64,000 nucleotides of DNA from Muricea muricata (GCA_963855995.1 OY979716.1:123256237-123320236); one strand, 5' to 3'. Counted from the first letter of the stretch, positions 20,593 through 31,393 are shown. Notes: generated from the letters alone by a model not told the origin. Made by a program: numbers and translations.

Positions 20593-23500
20593 ATGTCCTT
20601 GGACAAGCTAAAGAGAGTGCGAAGAGGCCATCGCGCCTTCGTGACAAAAACAATTCAAAGCGTAAATGAAGTTTGCCTGTCGTACAGTGGATCGTTATTG
20701 GAGAAAGAGAAACTAAAGGGCTACAAGGCAACTCTAACTGACAAGAAGAGCGTTTTACAACAACAAGATGATGCAGTAATTGAACAGTTAGATAAAGACG
20801 AGGATATTGACAGCGACGTAATGAATAGCAGTGAATTTGGTGAGTCGATCTGCAGAGCGATTGTTAAAATTGATATAGTATTAAGTAGTACTGTCGCTAG
20901 TAGTGAAGTAAGTGGTGATTTCAGTAAAGCAGTGCCTGGTTCAGAGGCAACGGTCAAGTCAAAGTTGCCAAAACTGACATTAAAACGATTTTCGGGGGAT
21001 CCCACTCAATGGCATGCATTCTGGGACAGTTTTTCAGCAGCAGTTCATGAAAATGATGATGTATCCCAGGTTGACAAATTTAACTATTTAAGAAGCTTAT
21101 TGGATGGTGTAGCAGCATCAGCGATAGAAGGATTTTCACTGACAAAAGAGAACTATGAGGCTGCAATTAAATTACTGAAAGATAGATTTGCCAATACTCA
21201 AATTATTGTGTCAAGCCATATGGATGCCTTACTGAAGTTAACTGCTGTGACTGATATCAATGACTTGCATGGAATACGTGGTCTATATGATAAAATTGAA
21301 ACCCATGTGAGAAGTCTAGAAAATTTGGGTACCTCGTCAGAATCCTACGGTAGTCTATTGATCCCTGTTATTGTCAACAAATTGCCTGAAGAATTGCAAC
21401 TTGTTATTAGTCGGAAGTTAGAGAAAGGCAAATGGGACGTAGAACAGTTTATGAAAGAGTTCAAAACAGAATTAGAAGCAAGGGAGAGATGTTGCATGAT
21501 TAATAATTCACATTCCACAGTGAAAAAGGACGGAGCTAGTCGGAATAAGGGTAAATTGCCATATACTTCCTCTACCTTGTATGCTGGTAAAGACCGACCT
21601 TACATCCCTACCTGTGCATATTGTAATCAGCAACATTCAGCCCTTAAATGCAATGTTGTCACCAAACCCGATGCCCGTCGTGCCATTTTAAGAAGGAAAG
21701 GGAAATGCTTTTCATGCTTAAAATCAGGTCATCTAGCTAAAAATTGCCCATCGAAATTCAACTGTCACAAGTGCAGCAAGCGACACCATACTTCAATCTG
21801 TGAAGAAGAAAACAACCCCAAGGGGCCCACTGAGACTAAGAACGTTGGAACTTCAACTATGTGTGTGAACAGTAACACAGCCGTGTTATTGCAAACAGCA
21901 CAAGCTTATGTTGGCCAACCAGGTTCTGGGCATGAAGTTAAAGCAAGAATTGTATTCGACTCCTGCAGTCAACGTACCTATGTCACACAGCGTTTAAAGG
22001 ACAGACTCAGTCTACGTCCAGTTGCAAGTGATACACTGAAGATTACAGCATTTGGAGATGCAGAACCAACCCAAAGTGAGTACGAGCAAGTACAGTTTTC
22101 CATAAAAGCAATTGATGGGTTGGAACTTTATGCAAAAGGGTATGTTGTCCCAACCATCTGTAATCCCATATGTAGTCAAACCATTGAGGCAGCTGTTGAG
22201 AAGTATCCACATCTTCAAGGCTTGTGCCTGGCTGAGAAATCTTATTCCACCAATGAAGTCGAGGTTGATGTTCTTCTGGGAGCCGACTATTATTGGAACT
22301 TCGTCACCAACATTATTAGAAAAGGACGTAGTCCTGGACCAGTGGCCATCTGGACTAAGCTTGGATGGGTTCTATCTGGGCCTGTCATTACAAGCAGCTC
22401 TGACAACCATGATCGTACGACTGTGAATTTGAGTTCTACCCACGTCTTACGAGTTGAAACCTCCACCATACAACCAGAGAGTGCACCAAAGCTGAACCAC
22501 GAACTTGCAAGATTTTGGGATCTGGAAACATTAGGGATTAAAGAACAAGAACCATCCGTGTATGACAAGTTCACACAAGAAGTGAAGTTCAATGGTAACC
22601 GGTACGAAGCCAAACTGCCTTTCAAGGAAGAGCACCCCCTCATTCCAGATAACTATACTGTCTGTGTTAAGCGACTGGGATCCTTGATTAGCCGGCTTCG
22701 AGCATCACCAACCATTTTACAAGAATATCACAATGTAATTGAAGATCAAATTAATGGAGTCGTCGAGCCAGTCAATGAAACTGATGTAAAATGTCCCGGA
22801 CAGGTTCATTATTTGCCACATAAGGAAGTCGTGAGGAATGACGAAGACACGACCAAACTCAGAGTCGTTTACGATGCATCAGCAAGGAACAATGGACCGA
22901 GCTTAAATGACTGCCTTTACGCTGGCCCTCCTCTAACCCCATTGATATTCAATATACTCATTCGATTTCGCATTCATCCTGTTGCTGTGACGGCGGACAT
23001 AGAAAAAGCCTTCTTAAACGTCGCAATTTCGCCTGAACATCGTGATTATCTGAGATTTCTGTGGATCAATGATCCATCGAGTGAAGCCCCCCATATTCAA
23101 GTGCTACGATTTACGAGAGTCGTTTTTGGACTTACGTCTAGCCCATTCATTCTGAACGCCACTTTAAAACATCATGTTACTCAGTATGCAAACGTTGACC
23201 CAGACTTTGTGAACGAAGTTTTGCGATCACTTTATGTCGATGATTTTGCGTCTGGTTCGCGAGATGTGAAATCAGCTTTGCAACTTTCGACAAAGGTGAA
23301 AACCCGGTTAACAGACGGAGGATTTAACATGAGGAAATGGACGAGTAACTCACAAGAATTAATGGAAGAACTTCAGAAGAACCCAACGTTTTCCAAATCG
23401 GAGCAATCGATCAACACAGATAATTCTACATCCACTACATTGAAGGTGACTAATGGTAACCAACCAATACCCGAATCTAACCCTCGTGTACTCGGTCAGA

Positions 23501-25935
23501 TCTGGAACACATCCACCGATCAACTTAAGATTGATCTGACGAAGATCTTAGATGGTGTAAATCACAGCAACGTGACGAAGAGAATTATTCTCAGTACAAC
23601 AGCGAAGTTCTACGATCCTTTAGGACTTATCTCTCCAATTGTACTGATGTTCAAACTACTTTTTCAACAATTATGCAAGTCGGACTTGAGTTGGGACGAG
23701 ATTGTAAATGAAGACATGACCCGAAGATGGCAGATAATAATCAACAGTTTGAAGGATGCAGGCGAGATTTTCCTGAATAGATGTTATTGCAAAGAATTGT
23801 TCTTAGACGAAGTTAAGTCCGTGCAATTACATGCATTTGGTGACGCCTCGGAATCGTCGTACGGAGCGTGTGTGTACTTGCGTTGTGAGCACGAATCTGA
23901 CGTACATTGTAACCTCGTCGCGGCAAAGACGCGAGTTGCACCGAGGACAAACCAAACAATACCGCGTTTAGAACTGTTATCATGTCTAGTAGCAGCTCGA
24001 TTACTCGCCAGTGTGAAAGAAGCAATCAGCGAAATATTGACAATTGAATCAGAGACGATGTGGACTGATTCAACGACAGCCTTGCATTGGATTAGAAATA
24101 CCGAAAAGGAGTACAAGGTTTGGGTACAGAACAGGGTAACAGAGATAAGGAAGTTAACATCAACAGAAACCTGGCGTTATTGTCCCACGCAATTTAATCC
24201 TGCGGATGTAGCATCTCGTGGAGCATTGGCTCTGCAGCTAATCAATGATGAAAACTGGTGGCATGGACCAAGTTTTTTGCAGAATCCAGAAGAGTTGTGG
24301 CCTGTTCTGCCGATCAAGGAACCTGAGAATAGTCCTGATTACTGTGAAGAACTAAAGTCAAATATACCAAAGCGAACTGCCACGTTAGTGAGTGTTGGAA
24401 TTAAACCAGAATTCGACCTTGAACAGTTAATCGATCCATCTAGATATAGCAAGATTGGAACAATCCTACGAGTTACTGCTTACATATTGAGATTTGTTCG
24501 CAATCTACAAAGTCGCCACCGGAAGTCGAAGCCAATTAAAGGTCCGATTACGACAGAAGAAATAAATCTGGCAGAGAAGATGTGGATCCGGCAAATACAA
24601 GTTTCATTACCAAAAATGAAAGATTACAAGAAAGTGAAAGAGTCGCTATCGTTATTTGAAGATTCCGACAAAATAATACGTTGTCATGGCCGTATCGCAG
24701 CATCACCCTTACCATACGATACCAAGTTTCCAACCCTTTTACCCAGCGACCATCACATCACGCGACTGATCGTCATGCAGTGCCATGAGGACGTGATACA
24801 CAACGGTGAACGAGAGACATTGACGCAACTAAGATCAAGATTCTGGATCACAAAGGGACGTCAAGTTGTCAAGAAAATCATATCGAAATGTACATCCTGT
24901 AGGAAATTAGAAGGGAAGAGTTACGGAATTCCAGCAGCTCCAGCCTTACCAGATTTTCGCTTAAGTAATGATTTTGCTTTCACGAGGGTTGGAGTAGACT
25001 ACGCGGGTCCTCTCTATGTTAAGGATATTTATTCGCCATCCAAGGACATGCATAAGTCATATATAGCCTTATATACTTGTGCTAGCAGTCGAGCAATCCA
25101 CCTGGATTTGGTACCTGATAACACGACCCAGTCATTCGTTAAAAGCTTCAAACGCTTTATTGGAAGAAGAGGAACGCCGTCATTCGTGATTTCCGACAAC
25201 GGGAAGACATTTAAAGGTCCGGAACTAAGGAATTTCATTGCACTCAAGAAGATAAAATGGCATTTTATCATTGAAAAATCCCCCTGGTGGGGGGGATTCT
25301 ATGAAAGAATGGTCAGGTGCGTCAAACGATGCCTAAAGAAAGTATTGAGCAACGCCCGTTTAACTTACGAAGAGTTGTTAACACTATTGATTCAGATAGA
25401 AGGTGTACTCAATTCTCGACCGCTAACGTACGTCAGCCAAGAAGGAGACGAACCACTAACGCCTTCACATTTAGTCATTGGACGACGAATACTTTCTGTA
25501 CCACCAGAGTCTCAAGATAATGGAGAAATGCAAACGGGAAAAGATGCTATTAAGCGAGACAAATACCTGAAAACAGTACTTGAACATTTTTGGAAGAGAT
25601 GGAGTTCGGAATATCTAACCCAATTACGTGAACACTGGAAGCCAAGTCAAAAGCATGGTCCTGTCGTCAACGTTGGAGATGTCGTGTCCGTTCAAGAGGA
25701 TAATGCTAAACGATTGAACTGGCAAATGGCATTAGTGGATGAATTGATCAGGGGAAAAGACGGTAAAACTCGAGCAGCAGAAGTGAGAATTATGGACAAA
25801 GCAGGGAAGATAACGCGTCTTAGAAGACCTCTGCAGAAATTATATCCGATTGAGTTACAGTCTGAGAAATCAAACGAACAGATAGCTGAATTTCCGATCA
25901 CATTCGTGGAAGAAGCCAAGCAAGAGAACATTTAA
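20593..25935 (+). CDS. BEL/Pao gag-pol polyprotein
   Basis: 1,780 codons without interruption. A DUF1759-type Gag region spans residues about 125-265 (LPKLTLKRFSGDPTQWHAFW). Three Cys/His knuckles follow at about 341-403 (CAYCNQQHSALKC, CFSCLKSGHLAKNC, CHKCSKRHHTSIC). A DUF1758-type protease has its active site near 455, read as FDSCSQRTYV rather than the common D[ST]G. RT: VVYDASARNNG near 758, TADIEKAFLNV near 799 and catalytic LYVDDFASG near 880. RNase H: HAFGDASESSYGA near 1,079 and WTDSTTALHWI near 1,156. Integrase: H2C2 zinc module near 1,387-1,435, then D in VGVDYAGPL, D in VISDNGKTF and E in GGFYERMV near 1,567. A DUF5641-like tail follows (VNVGDVVSVQEDN, RRPLQKLYPIEL). All domains appear complete. 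Confidence 0.95.
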   Translation: MSLDKLKRVRRGHRAFVTKTIQSVNEVCLSYSGSLLEKEKLKGYKATLTDKKSVLQQQDDAVIEQLDKDEDIDSDVMNSSEFGESICRAIVKIDIVLSSTVASSEVSGDFSKAVPGSEATVKSKLPKLTLKRFSGDPTQWHAFWDSFSAAVHENDDVSQVDKFNYLRSLLDGVAASAIEGFSLTKENYEAAIKLLKDRFANTQIIVSSHMDALLKLTAVTDINDLHGIRGLYDKIETHVRSLENLGTSSESYGSLLIPVIVNKLPEELQLVISRKLEKGKWDVEQFMKEFKTELEARERCCMINNSHSTVKKDGASRNKGKLPYTSSTLYAGKDRPYIPTCAYCNQQHSALKCNVVTKPDARRAILRRKGKCFSCLKSGHLAKNCPSKFNCHKCSKRHHTSICEEENNPKGPTETKNVGTSTMCVNSNTAVLLQTAQAYVGQPGSGHEVKARIVFDSCSQRTYVTQRLKDRLSLRPVASDTLKITAFGDAEPTQSEYEQVQFSIKAIDGLELYAKGYVVPTICNPICSQTIEAAVEKYPHLQGLCLAEKSYSTNEVEVDVLLGADYYWNFVTNIIRKGRSPGPVAIWTKLGWVLSGPVITSSSDNHDRTTVNLSSTHVLRVETSTIQPESAPKLNHELARFWDLETLGIKEQEPSVYDKFTQEVKFNGNRYEAKLPFKEEHPLIPDNYTVCVKRLGSLISRLRASPTILQEYHNVIEDQINGVVEPVNETDVKCPGQVHYLPHKEVVRNDEDTTKLRVVYDASARNNGPSLNDCLYAGPPLTPLIFNILIRFRIHPVAVTADIEKAFLNVAISPEHRDYLRFLWINDPSSEAPHIQVLRFTRVVFGLTSSPFILNATLKHHVTQYANVDPDFVNEVLRSLYVDDFASGSRDVKSALQLSTKVKTRLTDGGFNMRKWTSNSQELMEELQKNPTFSKSEQSINTDNSTSTTLKVTNGNQPIPESNPRVLGQIWNTSTDQLKIDLTKILDGVNHSNVTKRIILSTTAKFYDPLGLISPIVLMFKLLFQQLCKSDLSWDEIVNEDMTRRWQIIINSLKDAGEIFLNRCYCKELFLDEVKSVQLHAFGDASESSYGACVYLRCEHESDVHCNLVAAKTRVAPRTNQTIPRLELLSCLVAARLLASVKEAISEILTIESETMWTDSTTALHWIRNTEKEYKVWVQNRVTEIRKLTSTETWRYCPTQFNPADVASRGALALQLINDENWWHGPSFLQNPEELWPVLPIKEPENSPDYCEELKSNIPKRTATLVSVGIKPEFDLEQLIDPSRYSKIGTILRVTAYILRFVRNLQSRHRKSKPIKGPITTEEINLAEKMWIRQIQVSLPKMKDYKKVKESLSLFEDSDKIIRCHGRIAASPLPYDTKFPTLLPSDHHITRLIVMQCHEDVIHNGERETLTQLRSRFWITKGRQVVKKIISKCTSCRKLEGKSYGIPAAPALPDFRLSNDFAFTRVGVDYAGPLYVKDIYSPSKDMHKSYIALYTCASSRAIHLDLVPDNTTQSFVKSFKRFIGRRGTPSFVISDNGKTFKGPELRNFIALKKIKWHFIIEKSPWWGGFYERMVRCVKRCLKKVLSNARLTYEELLTLLIQIEGVLNSRPLTYVSQEGDEPLTPSHLVIGRRILSVPPESQDNGEMQTGKDAIKRDKYLKTVLEHFWKRWSSEYLTQLREHWKPSQKHGPVVNVGDVVSVQEDNAKRLNWQMALVDELIRGKDGKTRAAEVRIMDKAGKITRLRRPLQKLYPIELQSEKSNEQIAEFPITFVEEAKQENI

Positions 25936-26004
25936 AACATTTAGCTGTTATTAATTAAGTGTTGAAGTTCAAATTACGAGTTGTGTTGATAGACTTTAGC
26001 CCGT

Positions 26005-26021
26005 CTATCAAGGCGGGAGTA
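26005..26021 (+). promoter_or_regulatory. BEL polypurine tract
   Basis: AAGGCGGGAG lies directly before the 3' LTR start (TGTACTG at 26,022), the place where plus-strand synthesis is primed in LTR elements. Its purine content fits; the exact limits are inferred. Confidence 0.55.
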
Positions 26022-26197
26022 TGTACTGAATGACGTAATCGTGGGGACTTCGTGTGACCCACGCGTGGAGAAAACATGTGCTTTGGAAGAACATTTCGTA
26101 CATTTTGTAATTTATTTGTTCAAAGAGTGTAGACGAATATAGACAAAAATATCGATCAAAAAAGCAAAATTTGAGTGTAGTTTACTGATTTACAACA
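26022..26197 (+). repeat. BEL 3' LTR
   Basis: 176 bp reading the same as the 5' LTR throughout. It is followed by the 5-bp duplication TCTCC, after which the palindromic host sequence (CGGGATATTCGGCCGAAT) resumes. Confidence 0.93.
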
Positions 26198-26360
26198 TCT
26201 CCCGGGATATTCGGCCGAATCTCCCGGGTGATTCGGCCGAATACCATGCCTCGAGAAAAAAACCCAGGTCAGAATTTCCTATAGCATGGTATTCGCTGAA
26301 AAATACTATGGACACGTGCTACTAATAGAACATTCTGATTGGACGAGCTAAGTATGAGGT

Positions 26361-26471
26361 ATGATATACCCAAATTATACCATAAATAACTCAAATCTTA
26401 AGGACAATTTAGGAATTTTTTGCAGGAATTTTCTTAGAGACAGCAGCAACCTTCCCAAATCTTGCAAATGT
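26361..26471. repeat. Tandem repeat unit, copy 2, third segment
   Basis: Matches about 6,729-6,810 (ACCCAAATTA, CATAAATAACTC, AATTTTCTTAGAGACAGC) with small indels. It ends at the TSD of the following MITE. Confidence 0.6.
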
Positions 26472-27382
26472 CAGCAGCTGGGAAATTTGCCACCGCTGGG
26501 CAAAAATATTGTTGGCGGCTGAACACAAAATGTAATTAGCATATTATTTGCGAAATACAGATTGGTTTCAGAGGTGCTCGGAATTTAGTTTCTTTGACGA
26601 GCCAATTATAATTTTGTTCACAATTTTTTATTGATTTCAGTAAAGGACTGATATAGCTGTCAGTTGATCATATTTTGAAGTGATGACATCGTCTGTTGAA
26701 GCAAATTTCCAACCTTTGACATGTGAGTGGGTAGCCAAGAATTAAGCGCGATGTTGAATTTACGTTTGACTTAATACTGAAAAATTTAGCTTTTGCTCCA
26801 AAAAGATATGTGTTTCCTGCTACTTCCAGTATGTTTATGTTCCTTTCGAAACCAATTTTTTTTTGTTTTATAAATTCCGCTCATAGCCAATAGTTTGTTG
26901 TGAAACTCGTTACCGGAAAAGTACTTTAAATTACGGTCGATGTTGAAATGGTCGTGAAAGTGATAAAACATCCACAATCACGTGGACCGTCAGTGCAATG
27001 ATGTCTTTGATACTGTATGAATGTTTTCGTACAAATAATAAAGATATTTTTCAATTGACTAGTGCGTTTAGTCGATCGATTTCAGTGACATTTTTGTATT
27101 GGTGTTCGAGTACGAGCGTTGACTAGTTTGAGTCGAATTTTAAAAAATCAGCCTTTTGCTCCAAAATGATTTTAGCTGGAACTTGGCCTTTATGTTTACA
27201 TCTACTCACCTGATTTGTTAGCGTGCTCTTAAAAAGTACGCTAAAAGGTCGTTTAGTCCACTGAAAATGCTTGTGATCCATGTTTGTTATATGATTTTTT
27301 AATATCACGCGTAAATCACGCAATTTCCACGCGTTCACGCAGGCTTATCTGGCGCATACTCAGACAAACTTCCCAGCTGCTG
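26472..27382. mobile_element. 911-bp MITE, CAGCAGCTGGGAA ends, 7-bp TSD
   Basis: Inverted ends CAGCAGCTGGGAA(A) and (A)CTTCCCAGCTGCTG, with CAAATGT at 26,465-26,471 and 27,383-27,389. The empty form is at 6,799-6,820 (CTTGCAAGTGTCTAAATG). Subterminal inverted pieces (TTTTGCTCCAAAAAGAT near 26,795, TTTTGCTCCAAAATGAT near 27,153) repeat inside. No transposase frame. The superfamily is unclear; hAT and P elements give 8- or 7-8-bp duplications. Confidence 0.7.
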
Positions 27383-27389
27383 CAAATGT

Positions 27390-27764
27390 CTAAATGTTAC
27401 AGAAAGATTTCTTGAAAATGTATATAAGAAAACATTAATGTGCGGGCGAACAATGCTTGGAAAGGACATTGGGAAACGTCAAAAACACAAAGTTTTCAGC
27501 CAGGATGCCAGGTAGATCTTTTCATTATGAATATTTTGACATTGCAATAAGCAATGACCATAAATCTAGAAATTGGCATATTAATTTTGGACTCTGAGTC
27601 ATATTTGTTTTAATAATTTCATTGCATAATATTGCAATGTTTATGTATTTAATTACTGGTATTTTTTACGTTTTTAGCTTGAGATAAATTCTATAGTTTG
27701 TGTGTTTAAATTCAATAGGTGTGTGTGTCTGTATGTTATGCAGAGCATGTGTTTAGTCAGACAA
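27390..27764. repeat. Tandem repeat unit, copy 2, fourth segment
   Basis: Matches 6,821-7,175 (TCTAAATGTTACAGAAAGATT at the start; the TGTATGTTATGCAGAGCATGTG box at the end). It is interrupted near 27,764 by a 3.6-kb insertion; the unit resumes near 31,394 with TCAATTCCAG. Confidence 0.65.
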
Positions 27765-28314
27765 TTGCAACCACTGGTAAGTGACTGTGATCCATTAGCT
27801 AACAAAGTGGCAATGTGGCTCTGCACACCAGTGTTTTCTGTGAAGTGTCCAACAGCACTGGAACAGCTACAATCTTGTCTTTGATTATATGACAATGACG
27901 CCATTTTACCAAATAAGGTCACGAGAACACGAAAAATCTGAGAGCGGATTACACGGTAAAAGCCGTATTTGCCCTAGTCTATACCGGTTTTTCTGGTATA
28001 GACGAAGGAAAAATCCGACTTTTTGCAGTCAAAATGAAAAATGTAAAACTTGATTGACAAGTTTTTGTCCCCGAGCCAACGGCGCAAAGCGCCGTTCCGG
28101 GCGTAAGCCCGGGGCGAGGGTTACTAATTTCGTATTAGCGGAGTTGAAAGTTGTTGCTCGTGATAGGTAGTAAAAATGGTATGTCCTCACTGATCTCAAC
28201 AATATAGCGGACTATCATAAATGGCTAACACCGATTGGCCAGATTTGAAATTTATTGTTGATTGATTAATCACGAATTCAACTGACAGCAAATATCTAAA
28301 TTTGCTTTTTGCAC

Positions 28315-29036
28315 CACAGGTAGCCCGATAAGCGGCTGCACTGGCTGTCATCATAATATGTATAATATACTAAAAGGTTGGCAACTTCCCAACGGATTTT
28401 GATCCGTACCAACTATATACACAAACTTACACACAAAAATATTCACACTTAAACACGGAAAATTCGAAAAAAAACTTACTCTGGAGGGACAATGACTTCT
28501 TTACAACATTTGACAAGTATTATTTTACTTTGAAATGACTGAAAACTCAAGAATTTTGGTAAAATACAAACGTTTTTTAGTTTAAAACGGCAGAAAATTG
28601 TTAGGATGCACAAAACCTGCCTTACGTCACAATTTCTAAGGCTCTTATTGGCCAGATTTTTCCGCGAAGGTAAATACGCCATTTCGCGGGAAAATCTGGC
28701 CAATAAGAGCCTTAGAAATTGTGATGTAAGGCAGGTTTTGTGCATCCTAACAATTTTCTGCCGTTTTAAACTAAAAAACGTTTGTATTTTACCAAAATTC
28801 TCGAGTTTTCAGTCGTTTCAAAGCAAAATAATACTTGTCAAATGTTGTAAAGAAGTCATTGTCCCTCCAGAGTAAGTTTTTTTTCGAATTTTCCGTGTTT
28901 AAGTGTGAATATTTTTGTGTGTGAGTTTGTGTATATAGTTGGTACGGATCAAAATCCGTTGGGAAGTTGCCAACCTTTTAGTATATCATACATATTATGA
29001 TGACAGCAAGTGCAGCCGCTTATCGGGCTACTTGTG
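28315..29036. mobile_element. 722-bp near-perfect palindromic MITE
   Basis: The ends CACAGGTAGCCCGATAAGCG and CGCTTATCGGGCTACTTGTG begin an almost continuous inverted repeat that folds around 28,670-28,690 (arms about 320 bp). TTTGCAC flanks it at 28,308-28,314 and 29,037-29,043. The empty site is at about 38,850-38,865. Matching 89-codon frames on both strands are consequences of the palindrome and are not genes. Confidence 0.85.
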
Positions 29037-29518
29037 TTTGCACTACAATATTTTGCATTTTTGCAAAAAGATTTGGCAACTTTCTCAACCAACGAAGGGT
29101 GGTCATTGACTCTTGAAGAGAGATTAATTCTGGGAGAATACAGAGAAGCGCCAAGAATTGACTACAACGTGAAACACAAGGCAAGTTTGTTGATAATGCG
29201 TACTTATATATACTTTATACTTGTGTTTTAATGCTTTATAAAGGCCGGCGTAGCCGTACTCCTCCAGTCTATTCACTATTTATTGTTTAAATTCCAGAGT
29301 AAGTTTATGTTTTGTATATGCAAGATTGTCTTCTTATTACTGTATTTCAAAATATTGACGAACTTTACATGTAAAAGAATATGAGCGAAGATACAAAACT
29401 GGCTTGAAACGGTTTTGTTTCAAACTCAAAGTTTATGTAGATAAAAATTTAGTTTCATAAATATTTCAAAACGTCTAATATATGTAATTAGTAGGTCGTA
29501 TTTTATACCAAATTTAAG

Positions 29519-31260
29519 CTTACATTAGGCGTAATAACATACCGATCACAAATGTTGTGCCATTTTAAAAAATTGTCAATAAAACCACAGGCGGCCCAGT
29601 TCAGTGTGTAGTTTCATATAGAGATCAGTAGCGAGCGGTAGCGTATTGTTTTACATATATAAAATACATAAGGTAGGCAACTAAATTTAACCTGACGAAC
29701 ATATGACTTTTGTTAAACACAAAATACATCGCTCGTGGAATTAAAAACAGGTAAAAAACTATAACACGTTAATCTCCGACAATTTTACTACACATATTCA
29801 ATGAAATTTGTCTTCAATGTTTCCGAATGGATGCAAAATTTGAACATATTTTTCATGTATTGACAAAAAATTTCTTGTCCCGATGCGGGATGCCAGAGGT
29901 TGGCGTACTCGTCAGCCTTTAAAAAGCATTTATAACTCCTATTGGTTTAAATGAATATTTCGTTAAAAGTGCACCAATAGGAGTTTATAAATGCTTTTTA
30001 AAGGCTGACGTGTACGCCAACCTTTGGCATCCCGCATCGGGACAAGAAATTTTTTGTCAATACATGAAAAATATGTTCAAATTTTGCATCCATTCGGAAA
30101 CATTGAAGACAAATTTCATTGAATATGTGTAGTAAAATTATCGGAGATTAACGTGTTATAAATTTTTACCTGTTTTTAATTCCACGAGCGATGTATTTTG
30201 TGTTTAACAAAAGTCATATGTTCGTCAGGTGAAATTTAGTTGCCTACCTTATGTATCTTATATATGTAAAACAATACGCTACCGCTCGCTACTGATCTCT
30301 ATATGAAACTACACACTGAACTGGGCCGTCTGTGATAAAACAAGGATTAAAAACCCAATATTTTGTCATTTTGAAAAATTAATATAAATAACAATTGCCG
30401 TGTTGCTATGACAACAACCTATACAAATACTTCATGTAATTCCGAAAATATAGTTGCATGCTCTCAGTTGGTGGCGAGAGGCTGCTGCATGCATGTATTT
30501 CTAGTATTTGTAATATTTTACCCAATCAGATTAAAGAATGATGATGACAGTGTAAACGGTTTTTCTTTATTTAGTATGCAACTCGCAACTTGTTTTATTG
30601 TTGTTCTCATTTTACTTGAAATAATTTGCCGTTCACAAGGCCACATACATGCAAATCCTTCGAAAAACGAAGGAAAAGTTCTTTTTCAGGCATGTCATAT
30701 AATAAAAATTCCATTGAATGGTTTGACATATAATCCGGCCGAGCATTTTACTCGTTTCTTGCATTGCTTACATTAGGCGTAATAACATACCGATCACAAA
30801 TGCTGTGCCATTTTAAAAAATTGTCAATAAAACAAGGATTAAAAACCCAATATTTTGTCATTTGAAGAATTAATATAAATAACAATTGCCGTGTTGCTGT
30901 GACAACAACCTATGCAAGTACTTCATGTAATTCCGAAAATATAGTTGCATGCTCTTAGTTAGTGGCGAGGGGCTGCTGCATGCATGTATTTCTAGTATTT
31001 GTAATATTTTACCCAATCAGATTAAAGAATGATGATGACAGTGTAAACGGTTTTTCCTTATTTAGTATGCAACTCGCAACTTGTTTTATTGTTGTTCTCA
31101 TTTCACTTGAAATAATTTGCCGTTCACAAGGCCACATGCATGCAAATCGTTCGAAAAACGAAGGAAAAGTTCTTTTTCAGGCATGTCATATAATAAAAAT
31201 CCCATTAAATGGTTTGACATATAATCCGGCCGAGCATTTTACTCGTTTCTCGCATTTTTC
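29519..31260. repeat. ~490-bp direct tandem repeat (two units)
   Basis: Unit 1 (29,519-29,585 plus 30,342-30,766, split by the MITE) and unit 2 (30,767-31,257) start CTTACATTAGGCGTAATAAC and end in CATTTTACTCGTTTC[T/C]. A third partial unit is at 39,292-39,525. Each contains an open stretch including VFLVFVIFYPIRLKNDDD (30,408-30,776; 30,962-31,294). These look like repeat-borne frames; I assign no product. Confidence 0.65.
29586..30334. mobile_element. 749-bp palindromic MITE, second family
   Basis: The ends CACAGGCGGCCCAGTTCAGTG and CACTGAACTGGGCCGTCTGTG extend into arms of about 350 bp meeting near 29,965. ATAAAAC duplicates at 29,579-29,585 and 30,335-30,341; the empty sites are at 30,822-30,835 and 39,350-39,362. 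The same CACAGG start and 7-bp duplication as the 28,315 element suggest one transposase source, although the arms are unrelated in sequence. Confidence 0.85.
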
Positions 31261-31336
31261 CTCGCCCTTTCAGGGCTCGGAAAAATACGTTTGAAACTCG
31301 TAAAATACTCGGCGGGATTATATGTCAAACCATTCA
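31207..31336. repeat. Hairpin with CCTCGCCC-GGGCTCGG loop
   Basis: ATGGTTTGACATATAATCC pairs with GGATTATATGTCAAACCAT across a stem whose inner part is TTTTCCTCGCCC TTTCA GGGCTCGGAAAAA. The apex resembles those at 13,228-13,252 and 28,068-28,122. It is probably a terminal structure of an unclassified element. Confidence 0.55.
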
Positions 31337-31393
31337 ATAAGATATATGTATCGAAAGGATGGTAACAAATTTATACGAATTTAATATGCAATA

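Larger units (their letters stand above)
20369..26197 (+). mobile_element. Intact BEL/Pao LTR retrotransposon
   Basis: A 5,829-bp element with 176-bp LTRs at 20,369-20,544 and 26,022-26,197 that read as identical, a 5-bp target duplication TCTCC (20,364-20,368 and 26,198-26,202), a primer-binding-like sequence directly after the 5' LTR, a purine-rich tract before the 3' LTR and one uninterrupted 1,780-codon polyprotein. By known logic, LTRs are identical at insertion, so this copy is very young and may be active. It was inserted on the plus strand, opposite to the Gypsy element upstream. Confidence 0.95.
19896..26360. mobile_element. Hairpin-rich element hosting the BEL/Pao insertion
   Basis: The unit is broken between 19,895 and 26,361. 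The outer material (19,896-20,368 and 26,198-26,360, about 0.64 kb once the BEL is removed) includes a stem at 19,913-20,041: AGACCCGAAGCGAGGGTGATTCGGC against GAATCACCCAAGCGGAGGGTCT. It also contains ATTCGGCCGAAT palindromes around 26,208-26,245. No coding content; classification unknown. Confidence 0.5.
27765..31393. repeat. Composite 3.6-kb insertion with nested MITEs
   Basis: Absent from copy 1 (7,175-7,185). Its parts 28,060-28,310, 29,045-29,578 and 30,342-30,500 recur without the two MITEs at 38,612-39,530. GC-rich double hairpins (AACGGCGCAAAGCGCCGTT, CCGGGCGTAAGCCCGG) stand at 28,078-28,117. A short frame (about 29,010-29,231) with TNEGWSLTLEERLILGEYREA recurs at 38,847-39,095; it may be an exon remnant but matches no family I recognise. 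27,765-28,060 shows only a small TATACCGGTTTTTCTGGTATA hairpin at 27,980-28,000. Confidence 0.55.

Noticed and set aside
28476..28875. Two matching 89-codon frames on opposite strands (MHKTCLTSQFLRLLL...)
   Set aside because: They are mirror readings of the palindromic MITE 28,315-29,036, not genes.
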